Source of the DNA: Streptomyces sp. NBC_00523 | Lineage (GTDB): Bacteria > Actinomycetota > Actinomycetes > Streptomycetales > Streptomycetaceae | DNA length: 64,000 nt | NCBI RefSeq assembly: GCF_036346615.1 | Contig: NZ_CP107836.1 | Location: 4,526,001-4,590,000, forward strand | Direction: 5' to 3' | Shown here: one piece after another, positions 24,556 through 34,645 of the stretch | Layout of the letters: the number at the start of each line of letters is the position of its first letter | Position numbering within the stretch: the first letter of the stretch is position 1 | Program-made: the position numbers and the translations under genes | The notes under the pieces: generated by a model | Seen by the model: the letters and a program-made list of their open reading frames with translations, nothing else | What the model was told of the DNA's origin: nothing | The model's database searches: none

Positions 24556-25344
24556 TCAGACCGGCAGCCGCCGGAACAGCGGCCGGGGCACGTGCCGCAG
24601 CGCGGACATCACCGCGCGCAGCGCCCCCGGCACCCACACCGTCTCCTGGCGCCTCCGCAGCCCGGTCACGATCGCGTCCGCCACCGCGCCCGGCGTCGTC
24701 ACCAGCGGCGTCCGGGTGAACGGGATCGTCGCCAGCGGACCCCCGGCCTCCCGCACCCCCGCCGCGTCCGGCACCACGAGCCCCGGGCGCACCACCATCA
24801 CGTGCACCCCCGTGCCGTGCAGCGCGTCGCCGAGGCCCTGCGTGAAGACGTCCAGGCCCGCCTTGCTCGACCCGTAGATGAAGTCCGCCCGCCGGGCCCG
24901 CTCACCGGCCACCGAGGACAGCACCACCAGCGAACCGTGCCCCTGCGCCTGGAGCGCGCCCGCGCACACCAGCCCGGCGGAGACCGCGCCGGTGTAGTTC
25001 GTCTGCGCCACCCGGACCGCCGCGAGCGGTTCCTCCTCGTCGCGCCCCTGGTCGCCGGGGATGCCGAAGGCGAGCAGCACCATGTCGATGTCGCCCTCGG
25101 CGAAGACCTTGCCGAGGACCGTCTCGTGGGACTCGGTGTCCAACGCGTCGAACGCCACGGTCTGGACGTACGCCCCCAGGTGGCGCAGGTCCTCCGCCGC
25201 GGCCTCCAGGGCGGGCGAGGGGCGGCCGGCCAGCCAGACCGTGCGGGTGCGGTGGGCGATCAGGCGGCGTGCGGTGGCGAGCCCGATCTCCGACGTGCCG
25301 CCGAGGACGAGCAGGGACTGCGGGGCACCGAAGGCATCCTTCAC
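24556..25344 (-). CDS. DprE2-like short-chain dehydrogenase/reductase
   Basis: A 262-residue SDR. The NAD motif is LLVLGGTSEIGLATARRL, catalytic Ser is in VVLSSVAGERARRAD, and YGSSKAG has Tyr and Lys. The sequence resembles decaprenylphosphoryl-2-ketoribose reductase DprE2, and the gene after the DprE1-like oxidase matches the mycobacterial pair. In mycobacteria the pair epimerises decaprenyl-phosphoribose to the arabinose donor. Streptomyces walls are not known for mycobacterial arabinan, so the product is uncertain. The gap to the oxidase gene is 36 bases, same strand. Confidence 0.82.
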   Translation of the reverse strand: MKDAFGAPQSLLVLGGTSEIGLATARRLIAHRTRTVWLAGRPSPALEAAAEDLRHLGAYVQTVAFDALDTESHETVLGKVFAEGDIDMVLLAFGIPGDQGRDEEEPLAAVRVAQTNYTGAVSAGLVCAGALQAQGHGSLVVLSSVAGERARRADFIYGSSKAGLDVFTQGLGDALHGTGVHVMVVRPGLVVPDAAGVREAGGPLATIPFTRTPLVTTPGAVADAIVTGLRRRQETVWVPGALRAVMSALRHVPRPLFRRLPV

Positions 25345-25380
25345 GGGAACGCTCCTTGCAGGGGGAAGAGAAGAGGGGAT

Positions 25381-26721
25381 CTACAGCGACAGCCGGCGGG
25401 ACAGGTCCGAGCGGAACGCCCCGTTCGGGTCCAGTTCGGCCCGCAGCGCCCGGAAGTCGGGCAGCCGCGGGTACATCGCGGCGAGCGCGCCGGGGCGCAG
25501 CCGGGCGTCCTCGGTCAGGGAGACCCGGCCACCCGCCGCCGCCACCTCCTCGTCCAGCGAGTCGAGGAAGCGGGCGAGCCCCGGCAGCCCGGCCGGCAGG
25601 TCGAGGGAGAGGTGCCAGCCGGGCGCCGGGAAGGACAGCCAGCCCGGACCGCCCTCGCCGCACCGCCTGAGCACCGCCCGGAAGGAGGGGCAGCGGCTGC
25701 GCGCGATGCGCCCGACGATCCGGCGCAGCGTCTCCTCCTGCCCGTGCCCGACCAGGAACGCGTAGTGGATGCGGCCGCCGGTGGGCGAGACGCGGTTGCT
25801 GTGCGGCCGGGCGTCCAGGGCGCGGAAGAAGGCGCCGACGGGCTGGAGTTCACCGGTGCGGGACCGGGGCGCGGCGCGGTAGCCGAACTCGTTGAGCGCG
25901 GTGGCGGACAGCCGGCCGAAGAGGCGGGGCAGCAGCGGCAGCGCGGCGGGGCGGCGCGCCCGACCGAGGGCGAGCGCGGTGTGCCGGGCGTGTCCCGGGA
26001 GCGCCTGCACCGGGACGTGGTCCGCGCGCACCAGGACGCCGCGGCCGGTGGCCCGGCCCCGGGCGGTGAGGTCGATCCGGGCGTACTCGTAGGGGCGGTG
26101 GCCGCGGGCCATCCGGCCCAGCAGGTCGTCGAGCCCGGCCGCCCGCTCGGTGTCGACGGACATCAGGGCCGTGGTCACGGGCCGGAACCGGAGCGTGGCC
26201 GAGAGGATCACGCCCGTCAGGCCGAGGCCGCCCGCGGTCGCGTCGAAGAGCGGGGTGCCCGGGAGCACCGTACGCACCTCGCCGTCGGCGGTGAGCAGCG
26301 TGAACTCCGTGACGTGGCGGGAGAAGGAGCCGGCCGCGCGGTGGTTGTCGCCGTGCGCGTCCGAGCCGATCGCACCGCCCACCGTGACGTAACGCCCGCC
26401 GGGCACCACCGGCGGGAACCAGCCGAGCGGAAGCATCACCTCGCGCAGCCGGTGTAGCGTCGTGCCCGCGTCGCAGACCACCAGGCCGGCCGCCGCGTCG
26501 ATGGTCCGGACGCGGTCCAGCGCCGTCATGTCGAGGACCGAACCCCCGGCGTTCTGCGCCGCGTCGCCGTGCGTCCGGCCCAGGCCCCGGGCGATCGAGC
26601 CGCGCGGCCCGCAGCCCAGCACGGTCGCCGCGGCCTCCTCGTAACTACGGGGACGGAAACGCAGCGCGGTCGTCGGGGCGGTGCGGCCCCAGCCGGTCAG
26701 GGACACGGTGTCGACAGACAT
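25381..26721 (-). CDS. DprE1-like FAD-dependent oxidase with altered active site
   Basis: A 446-residue FAD-binding oxidoreductase clearly related to mycobacterial DprE1: SLTGWGRTAP at the N terminus, ARGLGRTHGD flavin loop, VTVGGAIGSDAHGDNHRAAGSF and a C-terminal AMYPRL region. By eye, several DprE1 active-site residues differ. The Lys after the conserved His (HGKN) is Asp125, the Cys in WNICVD is Ser372, and the Lys of TAKDSR is Glu404. The catalytic His is kept (H123). The enzyme may oxidise a different prenyl-phosphosugar. The start at MSVDTVSL fits homologues. It is transcribed upstream of the DprE2-like gene. Confidence 0.82.
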   Translation of the reverse strand: MSVDTVSLTGWGRTAPTTALRFRPRSYEEAAATVLGCGPRGSIARGLGRTHGDAAQNAGGSVLDMTALDRVRTIDAAAGLVVCDAGTTLHRLREVMLPLGWFPPVVPGGRYVTVGGAIGSDAHGDNHRAAGSFSRHVTEFTLLTADGEVRTVLPGTPLFDATAGGLGLTGVILSATLRFRPVTTALMSVDTERAAGLDDLLGRMARGHRPYEYARIDLTARGRATGRGVLVRADHVPVQALPGHARHTALALGRARRPAALPLLPRLFGRLSATALNEFGYRAAPRSRTGELQPVGAFFRALDARPHSNRVSPTGGRIHYAFLVGHGQEETLRRIVGRIARSRCPSFRAVLRRCGEGGPGWLSFPAPGWHLSLDLPAGLPGLARFLDSLDEEVAAAGGRVSLTEDARLRPGALAAMYPRLPDFRALRAELDPNGAFRSDLSRRLSL

Positions 26722-26861
26722 GAGGGTGACCGTATCGCCCGGGATAACACCTTTGAGGGATTTGTTACAACACTCACCGAAATGGGTGATTGAGGGTCCG
26801 TCATCTCCTCCACCTCGCACCGGGCTTCGGTTTTCACGCGCCGGAGGGGTAGCAGTGACCT

Positions 26862-27833
26862 ATGGACTGGCTGAAAAATCTCCCCGTCATCGGGCCACTC
26901 GTCTCCCGGCTGATGGAGACGCACGCGTGGCGCAGTTACGAGACGCTGGTGCGGGTCCACTGGGCCCGGCTGGCCGCGGCCATCACGTTCATCAGCTTCC
27001 TCGCGCTCTTCCCGCTGATCGCGGTCGGCGCGGCGATCGGCGCCGCGCTGCTCACCGACAAGCAGCTGGACAAGATCGAGGACAAGCTCGCCGAGCAGGT
27101 GCCCGGCATCTCCGACCAGCTCGGCATCGACGGTCTGGTCGCCCACGCGGGAACGATCGGTCTGGTGGCCGGTGCGCTGCTGCTCTTCACCGGTATCGGC
27201 TGGATCGGCTCGATGCGGGACTGCCTGCGCGCGGTCTGGGACATGGACGACCTGGACGAGGGCAATCCGGTCCTGCGCAAGCTCAAGGACGCCGGGGTGC
27301 TGTTCGGCCTGGGCGGCGCGGCACTGGTGACCTTCGCGATCTCCTCGGTCGGCTCGGTGGCCGTGGGCCGGGTCGCCGACCTGCTCAACATCCCCGAGAA
27401 CGGGGCGGGCGGGGTGCTGCTGCGGATCGCCGCCCTGCTGGTGGGCGTGGCGGCAGACTTCCTGCTGCTGCTCTATCTGCTGACCCTGCTGCCCGGCGTC
27501 GAACCGCCGCGCCGCCGGCTGGTGGTGGCCGCACTGGTCGGCGCGGTCGGGTTCGAACTGCTCAAGCTGCTGCTCGGCAGCTATATGAAGGGCGTCGCGT
27601 CCAAGAGCATGTACGGCGCCTTCGGGGTGCCGATCGCGCTGCTGCTGTGGATCAACTTCTCGGCGAAGCTGCTGCTGTTCTGCGCCGCCTGGACGGCGAC
27701 GCCGAGCAAGGAGGAGGACGAGGAGAAGGAGCGGGCGGCGGACGCGGAGGGGGGCTCCACGCTCGCCGCCCGGCGCGTCACGGGCGAGGGCGGCGACGAC
27801 GCATCAGGTCCGGCAGCGGCCAGCGCCGGTTGA
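26862..27833 (+). CDS. YihY/virulence factor BrkB family membrane protein
   Basis: A 323-residue protein with about six transmembrane helices, including the family segments LAAAITFISFLALFPLIAVG near the N terminus and the YMKGVASKSMYGAFGVPIALLLWIN region. The ~50-residue C-terminal tail is hydrophilic and Glu-rich. YihY proteins have no firmly established function. The ATG has a GGAGGGG ribosome site. The 3' end overlaps the convergent carboxypeptidase gene by 56 bases, so the last residues of both proteins share DNA. Confidence 0.9.
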   Translation: MDWLKNLPVIGPLVSRLMETHAWRSYETLVRVHWARLAAAITFISFLALFPLIAVGAAIGAALLTDKQLDKIEDKLAEQVPGISDQLGIDGLVAHAGTIGLVAGALLLFTGIGWIGSMRDCLRAVWDMDDLDEGNPVLRKLKDAGVLFGLGGAALVTFAISSVGSVAVGRVADLLNIPENGAGGVLLRIAALLVGVAADFLLLLYLLTLLPGVEPPRRRLVVAALVGAVGFELLKLLLGSYMKGVASKSMYGAFGVPIALLLWINFSAKLLLFCAAWTATPSKEEDEEKERAADAEGGSTLAARRVTGEGGDDASGPAAASAG

Positions 27834-29046
27834 CCAGGAACACTCCGCCGGCCAGCAGCACCAGCACCCCGCCGACGATGCCCAGCGCGATCCCGACCCC
27901 GCCGGAGCCGTCGGTGGCGGCCGCCGCACGCGCCGCCTTGTCCGGTCCGTGTTCGCCCTGGGCCTTGTCCGCCTCGGCGCCCTTGCCCGCGCCCTCGGTG
28001 TCCGTGCCGTTGCCGGTGACCGCGGACTTCGGCGCGACCAGCTCACCGACCGGGGTCACCTTGCCGGTCGCGGCGAACCCCCAGTCCAGGAGCCGGGCCG
28101 CCTCCTTGTACACCGCATGCGTCTCGTCGTCGTCCGGGTGCATGACGGTGACGAGGAGGACCTTGCCGCCCTGCTCGGCGACACCGGTGAAGGTGTTGCC
28201 GGCGTGCGTGGTGTAGCCGTTCTTGACGCCCGCGATGCCCTTGTACGCGTCCACGCCGTCGGCCCCGGTGAGCAGCCGGTTGGTGTTCTGGATGCCGAAG
28301 GTCTCGCGCTTCTTGCCCTTCTTCTTCTCCCCGGGGAACTGGGCCTCGGCGGTCGAGCAGTACTCCCGGAAGTCCGCGTTCTGGAGCCCGTCGCGGGCGA
28401 AGAGCGAGAGGTCGTACGCGCTGGAGACCTGCTCGGGCGCGTCGTACCCGTCGGGCGACACCACGTGCGTGTCGATCGCCTGGAGCTCCTCCGCGCGGTC
28501 CTGCATGGCCTGGACGGTCTTCGGCACCCCGCCGTACATCGAGGACAGCACGTGCACCGCGTCGTTCCCCGAGCGCAGGAAGACCCCGAGCCACAGGTCG
28601 TGCACCGTGTAGCTGAGGTCCTCCTTGATGCCGACCAGGCTGCTGCCCTCGCCCATGCCGGCGAGGTCCTCGTCCTTCACCGTGTACTCCCGCGTCTTCG
28701 GCAGGAGCGCCGGATCGGCGAGGAGCGTGTCCGCGAAGAGCATCTTCAGCGTGGACGCCGGGGGCAGCCGCCAGTGCGCGTTGTGCGCGGCGAGCACCTC
28801 GCCGGTCTCCGCGTCCGAGACCATCCACGACCGGCCCGTCAGCTTCTTGGGCAGCACCGGCGCGCCGGGTCCGAGGTTGACCTGGGTGCCGGACCGCCCC
28901 AGCTGTGCGCCGCCGATCTGCGACATGGTCGCCGGAGGCTTGGGAGCGTCATCGTCCCCGTCGGCCGCTGAGGCGGGCGTGACGACAAAAGCGGACAGCA
29001 GGGCGGCAGAGGTGACCGCCAACGCGGCCTTCTTGAGAGCTGGCAC
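27778..29046 (-). CDS. D-alanyl-D-alanine carboxypeptidase (PBP5/DacC type, class S11)
   Basis: A 422-residue penicillin-binding protein that trims the terminal D-Ala of peptidoglycan pentapeptide. An N-terminal signal peptide (ALKKAALAVTSAALLSAFVV, then Ala-x-Ala) precedes the catalytic domain: serine motif PASTLKML, LRSGNDAV for S-x-N, and GVKNGYTT for K-T-G, with Asn in the middle position as in several actinobacterial S11 enzymes. A Gly/Asp-rich linker leads to a C-terminal transmembrane anchor (GIALGIVGGVLVLLAGGVFLV) and an Arg-rich tail. The GTG start fits the signal peptide; the much longer open frame upstream is non-coding. A 3' overlap of 56 bases with the YihY gene is unusual. Confidence 0.93.
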   Translation of the reverse strand: MPALKKAALAVTSAALLSAFVVTPASAADGDDDAPKPPATMSQIGGAQLGRSGTQVNLGPGAPVLPKKLTGRSWMVSDAETGEVLAAHNAHWRLPPASTLKMLFADTLLADPALLPKTREYTVKDEDLAGMGEGSSLVGIKEDLSYTVHDLWLGVFLRSGNDAVHVLSSMYGGVPKTVQAMQDRAEELQAIDTHVVSPDGYDAPEQVSSAYDLSLFARDGLQNADFREYCSTAEAQFPGEKKKGKKRETFGIQNTNRLLTGADGVDAYKGIAGVKNGYTTHAGNTFTGVAEQGGKVLLVTVMHPDDDETHAVYKEAARLLDWGFAATGKVTPVGELVAPKSAVTGNGTDTEGAGKGAEADKAQGEHGPDKAARAAAATDGSGGVGIALGIVGGVLVLLAGGVFLVNRRWPLPDLMRRRRPRP

Positions 29047-29056
29047 GGTCGAAAAC

Positions 29057-29085
29057 GTACATGCAGTTGATGTGAATATATGTAC
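29057..29085. promoter_or_regulatory. AT-rich GTACAT...ATGTAC dyad before the carboxypeptidase gene
   Basis: Inverted GTACAT (29057-29062) and ATGTAC (29080-29085) flank an AT-rich 17-base spacer, starting 11 bases before the carboxypeptidase start codon. In GC-rich DNA this patch is likely promoter or operator sequence. It could also contribute to the rightward gene about 80 bases away. Confidence 0.4.
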
Positions 29086-29167
29086 TGGCCGCGTGACCCG
29101 CCGGGCGGACCGCCGGGACGGACCACCCCGCCCGAGCCGCCCGGAGCGCGGCGGCGATACTGAATCC

Positions 29168-29413
29168 ATGAAGCTCAGCCGCCCGGTCTCCTGGTTCCTG
29201 CTCGCCTTCGGGGTGTGGTCGTGGATCATCTGGGTCACCTTCGCTAAAAATCTCTGGAAGGACGGCAGCGGCCTCGCCTTCGACGACGCCGGTGACCCGA
29301 CCGCGTACTTCTGGGTGCATCTGCTGCTCGCCATCACGTCCTTTCTTCTGGGGACGGCCGTCGGGTGGATCGGGTTCCGGGGCGTCAGGGCCCTGCGCAC
29401 CGAAAAGGCTTGA
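29168..29413 (+). CDS. SCO4848 family small membrane protein
   Basis: An 81-residue protein with two transmembrane helices (WFLLAFGVWSWIIWVTFA and FWVHLLLAITSFLLGTAVGWIGF) joined by a short polar loop KNLWKDGSGLAFDDAGDPTA. It matches the widely conserved actinobacterial family named after SCO4848. Function is unknown; its constant position beside the D-Ala-D-Ala carboxypeptidase suggests an envelope role. It is divergent from that gene. Confidence 0.85.
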   Translation: MKLSRPVSWFLLAFGVWSWIIWVTFAKNLWKDGSGLAFDDAGDPTAYFWVHLLLAITSFLLGTAVGWIGFRGVRALRTEKA

Positions 29414-29478
29414 AACCACGGGTCCCGGCCGGGGCTTGAGTCGGGCGTTACCGGGATAAAAGGGGCGGGGGAGCGGGC

Positions 29479-30759
<1,281 letters not shown>

Positions 30760-30979
30760 TCACCCTCGTACGCACGCGAAATGGCGGAACGGGTGACCGT
30801 CCGGAAACCCTCTGTATTCGGCGTAAGCGTCAAAGGTTTCGACTGACAAACAATTGGCTATGAGCCTCTGATCTCCCCTTCCAGATGTGAAAATCGTGTG
30901 ATTTGCTTGGCGCGAACGTGCGGTGATCTGCGTATCTGAGCGCGACACCGAGGTGGGGCAGTTAAGGGAGAGCACGTCA

Positions 30980-32533
30980 ATGCGGTCGATCCGGCTACGG
31001 ATTCTCGCGATTTTCGCGGTATTGGTCATCGCAGGCGTGGTCGCCTGGCAACTGCTTCCCTCGGACGAGGGGAACTCCGATCCGGTCGTTGTCGGCACGA
31101 CCGACGCGGTGACCTCGCTCGACCCGGCGGGCGCCTATGACGCCGGTTCCTGGGCGATGTACAGCAACGTCTACCAGTCCCTGATGACGTTCAAGTCCGG
31201 GGGCATCGTCCCCGAGCCGGACGCGGCCGAGAGCTGCCAGTTCATCGGAGCCAAGCTGCAGACGTACCAGTGCAAGCTCCGCGACGACCTGACGTTCTCC
31301 AACGGCGACAAGGTCACCCCCGAGGACGTCAAGTACTCGTTCGACCGGATGCTGGAGATCAAGACGGACGTCGGTCCGTCGGTCCTCTTCCCCAGCCTGA
31401 AGAACGTGGTCACCGAGGGCCGGCTCATCACCTTCAACCTCTCCTCGCGTGACGCGACCTTCCCGCAGAAGATCGCCACGGGCGCCGGCGCCATCGTGGA
31501 GAAGGACGCCTACGCGGAGCACAAGCTGCGCAACGACGGCCAGGTGACGGGCTCGGGGCCGTACGTCCTGAAGTCCTACGACGCCGGTGTGAAGGCCGAA
31601 CTCGTGCCGAACTCGCGGTACAAGGGCGCGGTCACCAAGACCGGCGGCCCGATCACCGTGCGGTACTACAAGGAGTCCGAAGACCTCCTCTCGGCATGGA
31701 AGTCCGGCCAGGTCGACGTCACGCACCGTCAGCTGCCGCCGTCCACGCTCGCCTCGCTGAACCCGGGCGACAGCGACCAGCGCGTTACCGAGGCGGACAG
31801 CGCCGAGATCCGCAACCTCGTCTTCAACGTCCGCAAGGGCGCCCCGCTCGCCGACCGCAAGGTCCGCCAGGCCATCGCGGCGGTCATCGACCGCGGCCCG
31901 CTGGTGAGCAAGGTCTACAAGGGCACCGTCGAACCGCTCTACTCGCTGATCCCGCAGGGCACCATCGGGCACAGCACCCCGTTCTTCGACGCCTACCCCT
32001 CGCCGGACGCCAAGCGCGCGAAGGCGCTCATGGAGCAGGCCGGCGTCCAGACGCCGCTGGCCGTCACCTTCGCCTACCGCGAGGGCGACCAGTACACCGA
32101 CGAGACCAAGGAGATCCAGCGGCAGCTGAACGCCACCGGGCTCTTCAAGGTCACCATCAAGGCCGTCGAGTGGACCCGGTTCCAGAAGGGCTACGCGCAG
32201 GGCGAGTACGACATGTACACCGTCGGCTGGCTCCCCGACTACCCGGACCCCGACACCTTCAGCCAGCCGCTCGTCGGCCGCGACAGCAGCCTCCACAACG
32301 GCTACACCAGCAAGAAGATGGACGAGCTGATCAGCGCCACGCTGCAGTACAGCGACCGCAGCCGGGCCTCGAACGACTTCAAGGAGCTCCAGAAGCTGGT
32401 CGGCGAGGACGTGCCGCTGGTGCCGCTGTGGCAGAAGAAGGACTACGTCATCGCCAAGGCGGACGTCTCCGGCTCGCAGTACCTCTCCGACGGCACGGGC
32501 GTGTGGCGCCTGTGGGAGCTCGGCTGGATCTGA
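30980..32533 (+). CDS. ABC transporter peptide-type substrate-binding protein (DppA/OppA family)
   Basis: A 517-residue family 5 solute-binding protein: VVGTTDAVTSLDPAGAYDAGSW at the mature N terminus, LTFSNGDKVTPEDVKYSFDRML, and the C-terminal YPDPDTF motif. It should bind peptides or similar ligands outside the membrane. The N terminus is a hydrophobic helix (ILAIFAVLVIAGVVAWQLL) with no lipobox cysteine, so it is probably an uncleaved membrane anchor. No permease or ATPase genes are adjacent, so it serves a transporter encoded elsewhere or acts in sensing. The ATG has an AAGGGAG site. Confidence 0.9.
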   Translation: MRSIRLRILAIFAVLVIAGVVAWQLLPSDEGNSDPVVVGTTDAVTSLDPAGAYDAGSWAMYSNVYQSLMTFKSGGIVPEPDAAESCQFIGAKLQTYQCKLRDDLTFSNGDKVTPEDVKYSFDRMLEIKTDVGPSVLFPSLKNVVTEGRLITFNLSSRDATFPQKIATGAGAIVEKDAYAEHKLRNDGQVTGSGPYVLKSYDAGVKAELVPNSRYKGAVTKTGGPITVRYYKESEDLLSAWKSGQVDVTHRQLPPSTLASLNPGDSDQRVTEADSAEIRNLVFNVRKGAPLADRKVRQAIAAVIDRGPLVSKVYKGTVEPLYSLIPQGTIGHSTPFFDAYPSPDAKRAKALMEQAGVQTPLAVTFAYREGDQYTDETKEIQRQLNATGLFKVTIKAVEWTRFQKGYAQGEYDMYTVGWLPDYPDPDTFSQPLVGRDSSLHNGYTSKKMDELISATLQYSDRSRASNDFKELQKLVGEDVPLVPLWQKKDYVIAKADVSGSQYLSDGTGVWRLWELGWI

Positions 32534-32560
32534 TCCGGTCCACGACCGGGACGCGGGCGG

Positions 32561-33286
32561 CTAGGACTTCACCGGTCCGGCCGCCCGCGCCGTCGTTTCC
32601 GGCAGGAACTCCTCCAGCACCTCGGCCACTTGGCGCACCAGCGGCCGCACCACCCGGAACCGGGACAGGGCCAGGGCGCGGGCCGCGATCGGGACCGTAC
32701 GGGTGACCAGGCGGCGGCTGCGGGCGGCGCCGTCCGTCCGGTCGTACACCCAGAACAGCACCAGGCCCATATGTGCGAGCCACATCAACTGCGGCAGCAG
32801 CGGGGTCAGTTCGGGGTCCGTCCGGGTGGTGGAGCCGGTCAGGCAGCGTTCGTGGATGGCGATGACCGCCTCGCGCGCGGTGACCGACTCCGGCGAGAAC
32901 GGGCTGAGCGGGCTCTCCGGATCGGCCGCGTTCTTGAAGAACTGCGTGGCGAAGGGGCGGTACGGCTCCGCCACGTCCAGCCAGGCCAGCAGCACCCCGC
33001 GCAGCCGCGCCGCGAGATCCTTCTCGCCGTCCAGGACCGGCCGCACCGCCTCCGCGTGCTCGGCGGCCAGCCGGTCGTAGAAGCCCTGGACCAGGTGCTC
33101 CTTGGACGAGAAGTAGTAGTAGGCGTTCCCCACGGAGACGCCCGCCTCCTGGGCGATGGCCCGCATCGTCGTCCGGTCGTAGCCTCTCTCCTGGAAGAGC
33201 CGGAGCGCGGTTTCGAGGATCAGCGCACGGGTCTGCTCGCTCCGGGGGGCCTTGACGGCCTTCTCGTCCTTCTCTTCCTTCACCAC
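32561..33286 (-). CDS. TetR family transcriptional regulator
   Basis: A 241-residue regulator. The HTH is at residues ~15-60 (RALILETALRLFQERGYDRTTMRAIAQEAGVSVGNAYYYFSSKEHLV, the standard TetR signature). The C-terminal ligand domain is helical. It begins with two consecutive GTG codons, so the start could be either. It follows the MFS gene by 28 bases on the same strand, so it is probably co-transcribed and may control that exporter or a distant target. Confidence 0.92.
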   Translation of the reverse strand: MVKEEKDEKAVKAPRSEQTRALILETALRLFQERGYDRTTMRAIAQEAGVSVGNAYYYFSSKEHLVQGFYDRLAAEHAEAVRPVLDGEKDLAARLRGVLLAWLDVAEPYRPFATQFFKNAADPESPLSPFSPESVTAREAVIAIHERCLTGSTTRTDPELTPLLPQLMWLAHMGLVLFWVYDRTDGAARSRRLVTRTVPIAARALALSRFRVVRPLVRQVAEVLEEFLPETTARAAGPVKS

Positions 33287-33314
33287 GGCCCCGAGCGTAT
33301 CCGGGCCGTGCCCG

Positions 33315-34586
33315 CTACCCCGCCGCGGGCGTCGTCCCCGCAGGCGCCCCGGCCTCCCGGGCCGCGCCACCGGCGGCGGGCGCCCCGAAGCGCCGTACGC
33401 CCGGCACCAGGGCGGTGGCCGCGCAGGCGGCACCGGCCAGCAGCCCGGCCGCGGCGAGCGGGACCTCCGTGTTCCAGGCGGAGGCGGCGAGCGGGGCGAG
33501 GGTGTAGCCGAGCGGCATCGCGGCCAGCGAGAGCAGCCAGTCGTACGAGGTCACGCGGGCCAGGGCCTGCGGGGGCACCGCGGACTGGACGGCGGTCTCC
33601 CAGACCGGGTTGAGGAATCCCAGACCGGCCATGGCGATCCCGTACGCGGTGAGCGAGACGGCCACCGGGGCGTGCGCGGCCAGCAGGCAGAGCGGCAGCA
33701 CGTACAGCGCCCCGGCGAGATTGGCGGCCAGGACCGCCCGGCGGGGCCGGACGCGGCCGGCCACCAGCGAGCCGACGAGCAGGCCCACCGCACCGGTCTG
33801 GAGCAGGACGACCCAGCTCCCCTTGCCGCCCGGGCCGTGCAGGAAGAGGGCCGGGCCGAGCGTGGTCAGCACGGCCGCCGCCCCGTTCCAGACGGCGTGC
33901 GCGATCAGGCTCGTCCAGTACCAGTCGCGGCTGCGGACCTCGGTCCAGCCGCCCTTGAGGTCGCCGAGCAACGAGCGCCGGGGGATGGGGACATGGCGGA
34001 CCCGGATCACGTACAGCAGGGCGGCGCTCACCGCGAAGCTGGCGCCGTCCAGCACGAAGGCCCAGCCCGGTCCGGCGGTGAAGATCAGGGCCCCGGCGAC
34101 GGCGGGCCCACCGATCCGCGCGGTCCCGGAGGCCACCGCCATCAGCGAGTTGGCGCGCAGCAGCCCCGACTCGTCCACGGTGCCCCGGACCAGCGGCGAC
34201 GAGGTCGGCATCGCGAAGGCTCCGGCCGCGCCGCCAACCGCCTCGGCGAGGGCGATCTGCCAGAGGGCCGGGGTGCCGGAGAGGAGCTCGGCGCCGACGA
34301 AGAGCTGGGTCGCGCACCGCACGAGGTCGGTGGTCAGGGCCACCGTGCGGGCGTTGAAGCGGTCGCCCACGACCCCGCCCAGCGGGAGCAGCAGCAGCTT
34401 GGGCACCATCGCGCAACCCAGCACCAGGGCGAGATCGCCGGTCGAGCCGGTGGCCAGATAGACGGCGAGGGTGAGCGCGGCGGGGATCGCGGAGTCGCCC
34501 AGCATCGAGAGCGAGCGCCCGATGAAGAGCAGCCGGAACGAGCGTGTTCTTAAGGGGTGCGCCGTGGGCGGCGCGGGAGTGACCAT
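33315..34586 (-). CDS. MFS transporter (exporter type)
   Basis: A 423-residue major facilitator with about twelve transmembrane helices. It starts RSFRLLFIGRSLSMLGDSAIPAALTLAVY, and the helix 2-3 loop reads GGVVGDRFNARTV, the MFS motif A (G-x-x-x-D-R). Its overall pattern is that of drug or siderophore exporters of the EntS type. It is divergent from a MarR regulator across a 130-base gap with two matching dyads, which makes regulation by that MarR protein likely. Confidence 0.9.
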   Translation of the reverse strand: MVTPAPPTAHPLRTRSFRLLFIGRSLSMLGDSAIPAALTLAVYLATGSTGDLALVLGCAMVPKLLLLPLGGVVGDRFNARTVALTTDLVRCATQLFVGAELLSGTPALWQIALAEAVGGAAGAFAMPTSSPLVRGTVDESGLLRANSLMAVASGTARIGGPAVAGALIFTAGPGWAFVLDGASFAVSAALLYVIRVRHVPIPRRSLLGDLKGGWTEVRSRDWYWTSLIAHAVWNGAAAVLTTLGPALFLHGPGGKGSWVVLLQTGAVGLLVGSLVAGRVRPRRAVLAANLAGALYVLPLCLLAAHAPVAVSLTAYGIAMAGLGFLNPVWETAVQSAVPPQALARVTSYDWLLSLAAMPLGYTLAPLAASAWNTEVPLAAAGLLAGAACAATALVPGVRRFGAPAAGGAAREAGAPAGTTPAAG

Positions 34587-34600
34587 GGGCGGAAATCTAT

Positions 34601-34642
34601 TTCGGTACCGAAGTATCCGTCAACGAGAATTACGGTTCCGAA
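34601..34642. promoter_or_regulatory. Two candidate MarR operators between the MFS and marR genes
   Basis: TTCGGTACCGAA (34601-34612) is a perfect 12-base palindrome, and TACGGTTCCGAA (34631-34642) matches it at 10 of 12 positions. The two start exactly 30 bases apart, about three helical turns, so they face the same side of DNA. They sit next to the MFS start, where a MarR dimer would block transcription. Seen directly; binding is inferred. Confidence 0.65.
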
Positions 34643-34645
34643 GGA

